Assembly: GCA_020161315.1 (NCBI GenBank)
Contig: JAIUOH010000030.1
Coordinates: forward strand, 1 to 40,578
Length of the DNA stretch: 40,578 nt
Direction: 5' to 3'
Origin: Actinomycetota bacterium
GTDB lineage: Bacteria; Actinomycetota; Actinomycetes; Actinomycetales; Microbacteriaceae
Shown: piece after piece, positions 15,529-22,622 of the stretch
How positions within the stretch are numbered: position 1 is the first letter of the stretch
Layout of the letters: every line of letters begins with the position of its first letter
Made by a program: the position numbers and the translations under genes
The notes under the pieces: model-generated
What the model was told of the DNA's origin: nothing
The model's input: the letters and a program-made list of their open reading frames with translations, nothing else
Databases searched by the model: none

Positions 15529-16458
15529 ATGACCAACGAAAACTGGGACGCAATCATCATCGGCGCGAGCGCTGCAGGCCTGAGTGCTGCGCAGGCGCTG
15601 GGCCGTTCGCTGCGGCGCACCCTCGTGATTGACTCGGGGCTGCCTCGCAACCGCTTTGCCGACCACATGCACAATGTGCTCGGCCACGACGGCAGGCTGC
15701 CGGCCGAGCTCGTAGCGATGGGCAAGGCTGAGGTGGCGCGCTATGGCGTCGAGTTTCGCGAGGCTGTGGTTGCGGCGGTGCGTGACGCGGGCGCGCTGCT
15801 CGAGGTGCAGCTTGAGGGCGGGGAGACGCTGCGGGCGCGGGGGCTGATTCTCGCGACGGGCGTGAGCGACGAACTGCCTGCAGTGCTGGGCCTCGCCGGG
15901 CACTGGGGCAGCAGCGTGCTGCACTGCCCCTACTGCCACGGCTGGGAGGTGCGCGGTCAGCGGCTCGGCGTGATTGCCACCTCGCCGATGAGTCTGCATC
16001 AGCTGAAACTGGTGCGCCAGCTCAGCGAGCACGTGGTCGCGTTCACGAGCGAGCTTGGCCCGGTCGATGCCGCGATCGAAGCCAAGCTGCGTGCGCGCGA
16101 CATCGAGCTGATCTCTGATCGCGTCGAGCAGGTGCTCAGCGACGACGACGGCAGCCTGAGAGGCCTGCGCACGGCGAAGGGGCAAGAGGTGATGCTCGAC
16201 GCGATCTTCACGGCAAGCACGCCGAGACCGCGCGACGAGATGCTCGCGGGTCTCGTGCTTGATCGCAGCGCTGGCCCGCAAGCTCAAGTGCTCACCGTCG
16301 ACGCGACGGGCAGCACGAGCCATCCGCGGGTGTGGGCGGCGGGCAACGTCGTGGTGCCCGCCGCCGCGGTGCCGCAGGCGATGGCGGCCGGGGCGATCGC
16401 CGGTGCGGCGCTGAACCTCGCCCTCGTCGAGGAAGATTTCGACCTGGCGGTGCGGTAG
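15529..16458 (+). CDS. TrxB-like NAD(P)/FAD-dependent oxidoreductase
   Basis: A 309-residue two-dinucleotide-domain flavoprotein of the thioredoxin-reductase group. The FAD-binding motif is IIGASAAGLSAA (about residues 10-21), the redox-active pair is Cys133/Cys136 in HCPYCHGWEVR, and the second FAD motif is VWAAGNVV near the C-terminus. The CPYC motif differs from the CATC of classical TrxB and is typical of related disulfide or small-molecule oxidoreductases. Because an XRE-cupin regulator is divergent from it, it probably acts on a specific substrate under that regulator's control. ATG at 15529 follows GGAAG. Confidence 0.88.
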   Translation: MTNENWDAIIIGASAAGLSAAQALGRSLRRTLVIDSGLPRNRFADHMHNVLGHDGRLPAELVAMGKAEVARYGVEFREAVVAAVRDAGALLEVQLEGGETLRARGLILATGVSDELPAVLGLAGHWGSSVLHCPYCHGWEVRGQRLGVIATSPMSLHQLKLVRQLSEHVVAFTSELGPVDAAIEAKLRARDIELISDRVEQVLSDDDGSLRGLRTAKGQEVMLDAIFTASTPRPRDEMLAGLVLDRSAGPQAQVLTVDATGSTSHPRVWAAGNVVVPAAAVPQAMAAGAIAGAALNLALVEEDFDLAVR

Positions 16459-16472
16459 CGTGCGCTCTAGAG

Positions 16473-16532
16473 AATTCGGGTCAGAAAAGCACGGTGTATT
16501 GGCCCGCCAACTATGCGATTTTGACCCGAATT
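16473..16532. repeat. Palindromic element C (copy 1)
   Basis: Arms AATTCGGGTCA (16473-16483) and TGACCCGAATT (16522-16532), perfect over 11 bp. A second, related copy is at 32006-32058 (shared GGGTCAGAAA and ATTTTGACCCGAATT). It begins 14 bp after a gene's stop codon. Confidence 0.75.
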
Positions 16533-16536
16533 TTCA

Positions 16537-16564
16537 GGGGTCAGAGGTCAGGGGTCAGGGGTCG
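16537..16564 (+). repeat. Heptamer tandem repeat, four units
   Basis: GGGGTCA, GAGGTCA, GGGGTCA, GGGGTCG in tandem, immediately after palindrome C and 50 bp upstream of the methyltransferase start. Confidence 0.75.
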
Positions 16565-16613
16565 TGAGGGTAGCGCGTTTTTCGGTTGCAGTTTTGTTGA
16601 GGGGAGAGTTGAG

Positions 16614-17324
16614 ATGAATTACGACGAGGATCCCGCGGCGTTCTGGGAGCAGCGCTATGCGGGGCAGGCGGCCGTCTGGTCGGGGAGCGTGAACGCGACG
16701 CTCGCCTCTGCGACCCGCGATCTTCTGCCCGGCCGCTCACTCGATCTCGGCTGCGGCGAGGGCGGTGATGTGCTGTGGCTTGCCGAGCGCGGGTGGCGCG
16801 CGACGGGTATCGATCTCTCGGAGACTGCGATCGGCCGAGCGCGGACATGCGCTGACGAGCTCGGGCTTGCGGCGGAGTTTGTCGCCGCCGATCTTGCTGA
16901 CTGGGCCCAGCCGGGTGAGCTGATCGACGGTGGCGACGCGCCATACGACCTGATCACGGCGAGCTTTCTGCAGTCGCCCGTCGAGCTGCCTCGCGAACGC
17001 ATCTTGCGGGCTGCGCTCGCTCGGCTTGCGCCGGGTGGGCGGCTCGTGCTGGTGTCGCACGCGGCCCCGCCGCCGTGGGCGGGGCCAGGGCATGCCGCGG
17101 GCGAGGCGCACTCGGGAGACGCGCATGAGCACCGCCTGCGCGGCCCGCACTTCATTACGCCGGCAGATGAGCTTGCGGAGCTCGGCGTGTTGCCTGATGA
17201 ACTTAAGGTGCTGATTGCCGAGGTGCGTCAGCGTGAGGTGACGGACCCGCAGGGCTCGCCCGCGCTGATCGACGACTCGCTTGTGATCGTGCAGCGGGAT
17301 CGACCAGACGGGGCGCGCGTCTAG
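16614..17324 (+). CDS. Class I SAM-dependent methyltransferase
   Basis: A 236-residue methyltransferase of the Methyltransf_25/TehB-like type. Motif I is LDLGCGEGGD (residues 43-52); the acidic residue ending strand 2 is Asp67 in TGIDLSETAI; motif II/III follow as DLITASFLQSPV and LAPGGRLVLVSHAAPPPW. A histidine-rich segment (GHAAGEAHSGDAHEHRLRG) lies before the C-terminal strand pair and may bind metal. Substrate is unknown. The ATG at 16614 has a strong GAGGGGAGAG ribosome-binding site. The next gene starts only nine bases downstream and has its own -10 box inside this gene's last codons. Confidence 0.87.
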   Translation: MNYDEDPAAFWEQRYAGQAAVWSGSVNATLASATRDLLPGRSLDLGCGEGGDVLWLAERGWRATGIDLSETAIGRARTCADELGLAAEFVAADLADWAQPGELIDGGDAPYDLITASFLQSPVELPRERILRAALARLAPGGRLVLVSHAAPPPWAGPGHAAGEAHSGDAHEHRLRGPHFITPADELAELGVLPDELKVLIAEVRQREVTDPQGSPALIDDSLVIVQRDRPDGARV

Positions 17325-17327
17325 ACT
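17322..17327 (+). promoter_or_regulatory. -10 box (TAGACT) of the glutaredoxin-like gene
   Basis: TAGACT begins in the methyltransferase stop codon and ends six bases before the GTG at 17334, so the glutaredoxin-like gene may be read from its own leaderless transcript. Confidence 0.45.
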
Positions 17328-17333
17328 GGAGCG

Positions 17334-17624
17334 GTGCCAAGAACCGTCGCGATCACACTGCTGTCGAAGCCAGGGTGTCACCTCTGCGATGACGCTCGCG
17401 ACGTGATCGAGCGGGTGCGATCCTCGCTCGAAAAAAATGGCATCGAAACCACGTTCAACGAGCTCGATATCTTGCAAGACGTAACGCTTGCGAGGCTGCA
17501 CGCCGAAGAGATTCCGGTAGTGCTGCTCGACGGTCGGCGCCACGCGATCTGGCGGGTTGACGAGGATCGCCTGACCGCCGCCATCGAGAAGGCCGCACGG
17601 CGACCGAAACTGTTTTCACGATAG
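17334..17624 (+). CDS. Glutaredoxin family protein (DUF836)
   Basis: A 96-residue thioredoxin-fold protein. The redox pair is Cys15/Cys18 in SKPGCHLCDDA, on the first helix; the cis-proline strand is EEIPVVLLDGR, with DEDRLTAAI in the last helix. This is the glutaredoxin/DUF836 group, predicted to act as a small cytosolic thiol-disulfide exchanger. The start is GTG at 17334, six bases after a TAGACT -10 box. Confidence 0.88.
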   Translation: MPRTVAITLLSKPGCHLCDDARDVIERVRSSLEKNGIETTFNELDILQDVTLARLHAEEIPVVLLDGRRHAIWRVDEDRLTAAIEKAARRPKLFSR

Positions 17625-17655
17625 CCAGAGCACCCCTGCGAAGAAGGATGAAGAA

Positions 17656-17958
17656 ATGACCCTGCGCCACATTGTTTCCTGGAAGCTCAACGGCGAGACC
17701 CGTGAGCAGCGCGACGCGCAGGCGGCTCAGGCCGTCGCGCTGATCGAGCCACTGCGTGACAGCGTTTCAACCGTGCGTGCGCTCAGCATGCACCGCAACG
17801 AACTGTTCGACGGCGCGAACTACGATCTGACCCTCATCGTTGATTTTGAAGATGAAGCGGGCCTCGAGTTCTACGCCAAGCACCCAGAGCACCAGCCGGC
17901 GCTGCAGTTCATGCCGACGATCGCGGCCGCGCGTGTGGCGGTCGACTTCACGGTCTGA
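17656..17958 (+). CDS. Dabb family (stress-responsive alpha/beta barrel) protein
   Basis: A 100-residue single ferredoxin-like barrel domain. It begins with the family's RHIVSWKL strand, and has YDLTLIVDFEDEAGLEFYAK followed by HPEHQPALQFM, the usual Dabb signature. Some members are stress-induced or have cyclase/EthD-like activity; the substrate here is unknown. GAAGAAGGATG lies just upstream as a ribosome-binding site. It probably ends the short run that began with the methyltransferase. Confidence 0.88.
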   Translation: MTLRHIVSWKLNGETREQRDAQAAQAVALIEPLRDSVSTVRALSMHRNELFDGANYDLTLIVDFEDEAGLEFYAKHPEHQPALQFMPTIAAARVAVDFTV

Positions 17959-18225
17959 AGTCGGTGGCGTGGGCTAGTTTGCGGAGCGCTCTCGCTGGTA
18001 CTTGCCGGAGTGTGTAAGGTCGGCAGCTTTTCTCAGTAGTGCTGAGATCGCTACCTACTTATGGGTCGGCGTATGCTCCTGCGCGTAACCGAAGTGGGCT
18101 TTGCCCGCGTGCAATCACGACAGCTCTACCCCTGGATCTTTACCAAATCGGGGCTATCGCTTTGTGTGGCGTCGGGTTTTTGGTGGCGCTACATCAGTTA
18201 GTTGCGCAAACAAAGGGGTAGTGCG
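17959..18225 (+). other. Leader region of the SipW-dependent cluster
   Basis: This 267-bp gap must carry the promoter of the exported-protein operon. I see small hairpins (CTCAG-TAGTG-CTGAG near 18034-18048; GGGC-TTT-GCCC near 18096) but no match to a riboswitch I know. A 60-codon frame at 18039-18221 lacks a ribosome-binding site and family similarity. Confidence 0.4.
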
Positions 18226-18825
18226 GTGACTCAACAAGACACTATTGACGTACCTGAAAACGTGCCGGCCAAGACGCAATGGGGTACCAAGGCCAAAGCG
18301 ATTCTTGCCGGCGGTCTCGTGCTCGGAGTAGGGGCGGCGATCACACTCGCGGCCTGGACTGACACCGAGTGGGCGACGGGTAATTTCAGCACGGGACAGT
18401 TCGGGATCGAGGGCTCGCTGGATGCCAGCACCTGGGCAAGCAACCCGACCAGCCCTGGAGCCACGCTTATGTTCTCAGCCGCGACTCCTACCGACCTCAC
18501 TCCAGGTGATGTCGTGTATGAAGGGTACGCGATTCGACTTGAGCAGAACTCAACGAAGGCGGCTAGCGTTGCCATCACTCAGAGCAACGCGAGCGCCATC
18601 GCGGGCACCACGGCGGTGATCCACTCTGCAACTTCGACCGATTGTGACGCTGAGGAGTTCGATGATGGGGCCGCGATCGCAAGCTTCAACCTGAACGCGA
18701 AGGCTGACGTGCAATACGTTTGCATCCAGGTGACGGCAGGCAGTCAGGCGACGCTCTCAAAGGGTGCCACCGGTTCGTTTAGCTGGACGTTCACCGCCAC
18801 CTCGGGCGCGACGCTCACCCCGTAG
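18226..18825 (+). CDS. SipW-dependent (alternate-type signal peptide) exported protein 1
   Basis: A 199-residue secreted protein. A basic n-region (KTQWGTKAK) precedes the hydrophobic AILAGGLVLGVGAAITLAAW and then TDTEWATGNFSTGQFGIEGS, the signature of alternate-type signal peptides cut by SipW-like signal peptidase. The mature part is beta-rich and Thr/Ser/Ala-rich, with a single cysteine pair (TSTDCDAEEF and VQYVCIQV), probably a disulfide. It has TasA/camelysin-like character by signal peptide and context only. GTG at 18226 follows AAAGGGG by seven bases. The next gene starts 15 bases after its stop. Confidence 0.8.
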   Translation: MTQQDTIDVPENVPAKTQWGTKAKAILAGGLVLGVGAAITLAAWTDTEWATGNFSTGQFGIEGSLDASTWASNPTSPGATLMFSAATPTDLTPGDVVYEGYAIRLEQNSTKAASVAITQSNASAIAGTTAVIHSATSTDCDAEEFDDGAAIASFNLNAKADVQYVCIQVTAGSQATLSKGATGSFSWTFTATSGATLTP

Positions 18826-18839
18826 GCGTAGGCGTAGGC
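18822..18839 (+). repeat. Hexamer repeat GTAGGC x3 joining two exported-protein genes
   Basis: Three perfect GTAGGC units overlap the first gene's stop codon and end one base before the next ATG, creating three successive in-frame TAG codons. No Shine-Dalgarno is present for the second gene, so reinitiation is likely. Confidence 0.7.
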
Positions 18840-18840
18840 G

Positions 18841-19497
18841 ATGCAGCGCGGCAACAGCACGGCCGCAGGGCGACACCGGCGGCAGCGACCCGGCCCGTGG
18901 TTCACACGGGCACGGGCGCTGCTCACTGGTGGGCTCGTGCTCGGCATCGGCGCGACGCTGACGCTCGCAGCCTGGACCGACACGGAACACGCGACGGGTA
19001 CTTTCGCTACCAGCACGTTCGGAATCGTGGGTACAGCGACCAACGCGGCATCACCGACCGACTTCGCAGACCATGCCGCCGCACCGGGGGCCACTCTGAC
19101 CTTGGGGCTGGCGGCGGGAGCAATGTCGCCGGGCACTACGGTGTACGCGCGTTTCGCAGTAAAAACTACGGCCGCGACAAACGTCACCGGGAAGGTCTCA
19201 CTGAGCGCCGCGGCAAATGCGGCAGCAGGGTTGGGCCCTAGCCTTCAGTACGGGGTGAAGGTCATTCCCGCGACCAGCACATGCGATGCGACCTCTTACG
19301 GGGCTAGCTCCACAGTGATCGTGGCTGCTGGCAGCCCGCTTTCAACTGCGGGCAGCAACCCACAGGCGCTGGCTACTCTCGGCAGTGCCGCGGTGAGCTA
19401 CTGTTTCGAGGTCACGCTGCCGACAGGCACCCCGAACACGGCGCAGGGCACAACGGTCACCCCCACCTGGACCTTTACTGCAGTGTCTGACTTATAG
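18841..19497 (+). CDS. SipW-dependent (alternate-type signal peptide) exported protein 2
   Basis: A 218-residue paralogue of the preceding protein. An Arg-rich n-region leads to ALLTGGLVLGIGATLTLAAW and TDTEHATGTFATSTFGIVGT, nearly the same signal as protein 1. The mature domain is again Thr/Ala/Ser-rich and beta-predicted, with two cysteines in equivalent places (ATSTCDATSY; AVSYCFEV). It ends in a PTWTFTAVSDL strand similar to SWTFTAT in protein 1, which suggests the same fold and possibly strand-swapped assembly (inference). It lacks its own ribosome-binding site, so its level is probably tied to protein 1. Confidence 0.8.
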   Translation: MQRGNSTAAGRHRRQRPGPWFTRARALLTGGLVLGIGATLTLAAWTDTEHATGTFATSTFGIVGTATNAASPTDFADHAAAPGATLTLGLAAGAMSPGTTVYARFAVKTTAATNVTGKVSLSAAANAAAGLGPSLQYGVKVIPATSTCDATSYGASSTVIVAAGSPLSTAGSNPQALATLGSAAVSYCFEVTLPTGTPNTAQGTTVTPTWTFTAVSDL

Positions 19498-19541
19498 GCG
19501 GGCATAGCAAGGCTTCAGGCTTACACACGAAAGCAGCACCA

Positions 19542-20798
19542 ATGACCACAAGCGGCAGAGCAGGCAGGGCGCTTGGCCAGGCCCTGCTCAATGTCGCTGC
19601 CCTCGGAGGGCTCGTGTGCATAGTGTTGGTGATCCTCGCATTCTTTTTCAATATCACCCTGATTATGTTTAAGACGGGCTCGATGTCGCCAACGATTCCG
19701 GCGGGCTCGCTCGCTGTCGTGCGCGAGATACCGGCGAGCGACATCAGGGTTGGCGATGTGCTCACCGTCAACCGAGAAGGCAAGCTGCCGGTCACGCACC
19801 GGGTCACCTCGATCTCAGGTAGCGGGGATGCCCGCACCATCACGATGAAGGGCGATGCGAACGACGCCGAGGATCCCTCGCCCTACACTGTGACCGAAGC
19901 CCGACGGGTGCTGCTCTCGGTGCCCGAGCTTGCGAAGGTGGTTGTCTGGTTTTCGAACCCGACCGTGCTCGGCAGCATCACGCTTGCGGCTTCGGTGCTG
20001 GTGACGTGGGCGTTTTGGCCACGGGCGTCGAAGGACGCGCCGGGTGTGCGTGAGCGAGGTAAACATCGTGGGCAGAGCCCGGGGCCGGCAGCAGAAGACA
20101 CGAAGAGGATCAGCGCCGCCGCGCTCGCCGCAGTCTTGTTGGGCGGTGCAGCAGTGGCCATGCCTGTGATTCCAGATGCGTCGCAGGCGGCTATGCCCCA
20201 GCGCGCACTGAGTGCCGATAGCACTGTGGTGACGCGCGGTAGCCACCTTACCCTGACTTCGATCGGTGACGCCGAGGCGATGGCCGACATGCAGCCGGGG
20301 GTGCCTGTGCTCTGGCAGGTCGGCGTGCAGGTGAGCGCCCCTGACCCGGGCACCGTAGTGCTCTCGCTCTCTGCCGAGGGTTCGAGCGGGCTGGGGCTTG
20401 AACTTGAAATTCGCGAGTGCGCCGTGCGGTGGGTCTTAGGAACGTGCGGCAGCGGCGAAGTGCTGTTGCAATCACGGCAGCCGGCGCAGCTTGGTCCGGT
20501 GGCGCGGCCACTCAATACGATGCGATCGACCGAAGAACGTTGGGTGCTTATCTCGGCGACCGTGCCAGCGGAGGGCAGAGGCTCTGTCTCGCTCGCGCTG
20601 CGGGCCGACGGCACGAGTGATGCTGCGGTGGCGACACCCGGCACTGGTGGGGTGCTGGCCCGTACCGGTGCAAGTGTCGGCGGCGACGCGCAGAGTACGG
20701 GCGCCCTATGGCTCGGGGCGGGGGCGGTGTCTGCCGGGCTGCTGGTAGCGGGGGTCGCCCGCATCGCGAAGCGCGGGCAAAGCGAGGTGTCGGCTTGA
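19542..20798 (+). CDS. sipW: SipW-type signal peptidase I fused to an extracytoplasmic tail with LARTG sorting-like end
   Basis: A 418-residue protein. The first 160 residues are an ER-type/SipW signal peptidase: membrane segment at about 17-43, catalytic Ser47 in KTGSMSPTIPAGS, His86 (in PVTHRVTSI) replacing the usual lysine, GDANDAEDP (104-112) and a second membrane segment (about 139-159). Known SipW proteins end near here. This one continues: a third hydrophobic segment (191-209), a 160-residue exported region with a cysteine pair (IRECAVRWVLGTCGSG), then LARTG (372-376), a hydrophobic helix (about 387-405) and a basic tail. That end looks like an LAxTG sorting signal for class E sortases. 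It should process the neighbouring exported proteins. Confidence 0.85.
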   Translation: MTTSGRAGRALGQALLNVAALGGLVCIVLVILAFFFNITLIMFKTGSMSPTIPAGSLAVVREIPASDIRVGDVLTVNREGKLPVTHRVTSISGSGDARTITMKGDANDAEDPSPYTVTEARRVLLSVPELAKVVVWFSNPTVLGSITLAASVLVTWAFWPRASKDAPGVRERGKHRGQSPGPAAEDTKRISAAALAAVLLGGAAVAMPVIPDASQAAMPQRALSADSTVVTRGSHLTLTSIGDAEAMADMQPGVPVLWQVGVQVSAPDPGTVVLSLSAEGSSGLGLELEIRECAVRWVLGTCGSGEVLLQSRQPAQLGPVARPLNTMRSTEERWVLISATVPAEGRGSVSLALRADGTSDAAVATPGTGGVLARTGASVGGDAQSTGALWLGAGAVSAGLLVAGVARIAKRGQSEVSA

Positions 20799-21328
20799 GC
20801 GCGCGGGTCTGGCCGAGGCGCGTCGCCGCAGCTCTGGCGGCGGTGGGAGTGGTCGCTGCGCTGGTGCTGCCCGCCCCCGAGCAGACCGAAGCCGCGTGGA
20901 CCGACCCCGAGTACGCGGGCGGCACCTTCACGGCGATCACGGTGCCGGCTCCCACGAAAGGAGCGGAATGTGAGATTGTAGGATCCCTGCTTAACCTCTT
21001 GAGCTCCAGCATGACGCTCACCTGGAAGATTCCAAATCAGTCGGGTTATTCATTGTCGAATGCAAGGATTAACTACACCGGGGCGACTGGTCTTGTGCCC
21101 GTGACCGACACGCTCTTGGGCTCTCAGCTAAAGACAACAGACCTCGGGAACGGTGTCTACGCAACCAAGCTCACGGGGGCGCTCTTGGGCGCGGTGCTCG
21201 GAGGGACTCGTGAGCTTTCGGTGAGTATGCAGCACCCGAGTGGATGGACCTCCACTTCGTTGAAGCTGACTGGTACCTGGCCCGCGCTTGCGCTGGGTAG
21301 CGCTACTTGCACGCTTTCGCCGCCGTAG
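20795..21328 (+). CDS. SipW-dependent exported protein 3
   Basis: A 177-residue secreted protein, same signal class: AAALAAVGVVAALVLPAP then TEAAWTDPEYAGGTFTAITV, sharing the AAWTDxE-x-A-x-G-x-F signature with proteins 1 and 2. The mature part carries two cysteines near its ends (GAECEIVG and SATCTLSPP), which could clip the domain into a loop. TTG at 20795 is chosen: it overlaps the sipW stop (TTGA), and GAGG at 20784-20787 gives seven-base spacing. Overlap shows it is co-translated with the peptidase. Downstream lies a decayed piece of a related gene. Confidence 0.75.
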   Translation: MSARVWPRRVAAALAAVGVVAALVLPAPEQTEAAWTDPEYAGGTFTAITVPAPTKGAECEIVGSLLNLLSSSMTLTWKIPNQSGYSLSNARINYTGATGLVPVTDTLLGSQLKTTDLGNGVYATKLTGALLGAVLGGTRELSVSMQHPSGWTSTSLKLTGTWPALALGSATCTLSPP

Positions 21329-21339
21329 TGCAAAAGTAG

Positions 21340-21471
21340 CTCGGCAGCCCTCGAAACCTGGGGGTTCGTGTCACCCATCCTTCGGGGTGGACCTCTCCCT
21401 GGGTGATCGGCACAGCGACCTCAAAGACACTCGGCACGAGCGGCAGCCGCACGTTCAACAGCTACCCCTAA
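21340..21471 (+). pseudogene. Remnant of a fourth exported protein (C-terminal fragment)
   Basis: In frame between TAG (21337) and TAA (21469-21471) the translation includes PRNLGVRVTHPSGWTSPWVI. This aligns with TRELSVSMQHPSGWTSTSLK in exported protein 3 just upstream. There is no start codon with a ribosome-binding site and no signal peptide, so it is a fragment left by duplication and decay. Confidence 0.55.
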
Positions 21472-21577
21472 GACTGCAGGCGCATTCAGGTGAAGGTTTC
21501 TGCACATGCTCTGGGGTGCTGCGAAGGGAAGAACTGTGCGAGGGGAAGCAGCGTTCAGCCCGTCACGCTCCGCTTAC

Positions 21578-21583
21578 TAGACT
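21578..21583 (+). promoter_or_regulatory. -10 box (TAGACT) of the homocysteine methyltransferase gene
   Basis: TAGACT ends seven bases before the ATG at 21591; no Shine-Dalgarno is present, so a leaderless mRNA is likely. Confidence 0.5.
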
Positions 21584-21590
21584 GAACCGC

Positions 21591-22556
21591 ATGACCGACG
21601 CCCGCGCGACTTCTCGATCCTCACAAGCACGCATCGTCGCGCTCGCCGATGGCGGCATCGAAACCGCGCTCGACGAACGGCTCGGCCAGAAGCTGCCCGA
21701 GTTTGCCGCATTCACCCTGCTCGACACAGAATTGGGGCGCACAGCACTCACCGAGTACTATCGTCCGTTTATCGAACTTGCTGCCGGCGCCGGGATGCCG
21801 CTCGTGCTCGATACGCCGACCTGGCGAGCGAATCCCGACTGGGGCGCAGCGCTTGGCTACAGTGCCGAGGCGCTGAGTCAGGTGAACGCGAGCGCCGCTC
21901 GGCTTGCGCGCGAGACCGCCGAACATCTTGCGCCCGATCTTGAGCTCACGGTGAGCGGATGCATCGGCCCTCGTTATGACGATGACGATGGCGATGAACA
22001 CACGATGGCCCCGAGCGAGGCCGAGCGCTATCACGACGGCCAGGTGCGGGCGCTCGCCGCAGCCGGCGTCGACCGGGTGACTGCCGTCACGATGAGCGAT
22101 CCCGGTGAAGCTCAGGGCATTGTGCGCGCAGCCCGTGCGGCGGGTGTTCCTGTTGCCGTATCGTTCGCAGTCGGGGCTGACGGGCTGCTGCCCGGAGGGG
22201 CCTCGCTCGGCAGGGCCATCCTTGAAACCGACGAGCTCACCGATGCGTATGCCCTGGGGTACCTCGTGAACTGCGCTCACCCCGATGAGGCTGCGCTCGG
22301 GCTGAACCAAACGCGTGCAAGCGAAGCCGAGAAACGTGCGATCAATGAGAGGATCATCGGCTTTCGGCTGAACGCCGCGCATCATGGTGCAGACGGCCCA
22401 GGCGACGCGCCCGATCGCTTTGCGCACGCGACGTTGGCGCTGCGAAGCCTCGCTCCCGGAGCCCAAGTCTTTGGCGGCTGCTGTGGCACCGACGCGCCGC
22501 ACATTGCCGCAATCGCGGACGCGCTGACCGTTGAGGTCGCCTCAGCCGTCGAGTGA
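21591..22556 (+). CDS. Homocysteine S-methyltransferase family protein
   Basis: A 321-residue zinc-dependent methyltransferase barrel. The zinc cysteines are visible in YLVNCAHPDEA and FGGCCGTDAPHI; the N-terminal LADGGIETALDE matches the family's DGGxxTxL start. Family members move a methyl group from S-methylmethionine or a betaine-like donor to homocysteine to make methionine (MmuM type). The donor is uncertain. ATG at 21591 is preferred to a longer frame that runs back through the pseudogene. The gene is independent of the exported-protein cluster and ends at a strong shared terminator. Confidence 0.87.
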   Translation: MTDARATSRSSQARIVALADGGIETALDERLGQKLPEFAAFTLLDTELGRTALTEYYRPFIELAAGAGMPLVLDTPTWRANPDWGAALGYSAEALSQVNASAARLARETAEHLAPDLELTVSGCIGPRYDDDDGDEHTMAPSEAERYHDGQVRALAAAGVDRVTAVTMSDPGEAQGIVRAARAAGVPVAVSFAVGADGLLPGGASLGRAILETDELTDAYALGYLVNCAHPDEAALGLNQTRASEAEKRAINERIIGFRLNAAHHGADGPGDAPDRFAHATLALRSLAPGAQVFGGCCGTDAPHIAAIADALTVEVASAVE

Positions 22557-22570
22557 CGCTCGAATGAAAC

Positions 22571-22602
22571 GTGCCCCGCGGCTCGTGAGAGCCGCGGGGC
22601 AC
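22571..22602. terminator. Bidirectional terminator between homocysteine methyltransferase and aspS
   Basis: A perfect 14-bp stem (GTGCCCCGCGGCTC with GAGCCGCGGGGCAC) and GTGA loop, between two converging genes. Confidence 0.85.
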
Positions 22603-22622
22603 TGATCCTTTTCGGGAATTTC

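Noticed and set aside
18039-18221. 60-codon frame before the exported-protein cluster
   Set aside because: No ribosome-binding site, no homology, and it lies in the probable leader region.
17959-18225. Cyclic-di-GMP riboswitch before the SipW cluster
   Set aside because: An attractive idea for a biofilm-type operon, but the conserved core of the known classes is not present.
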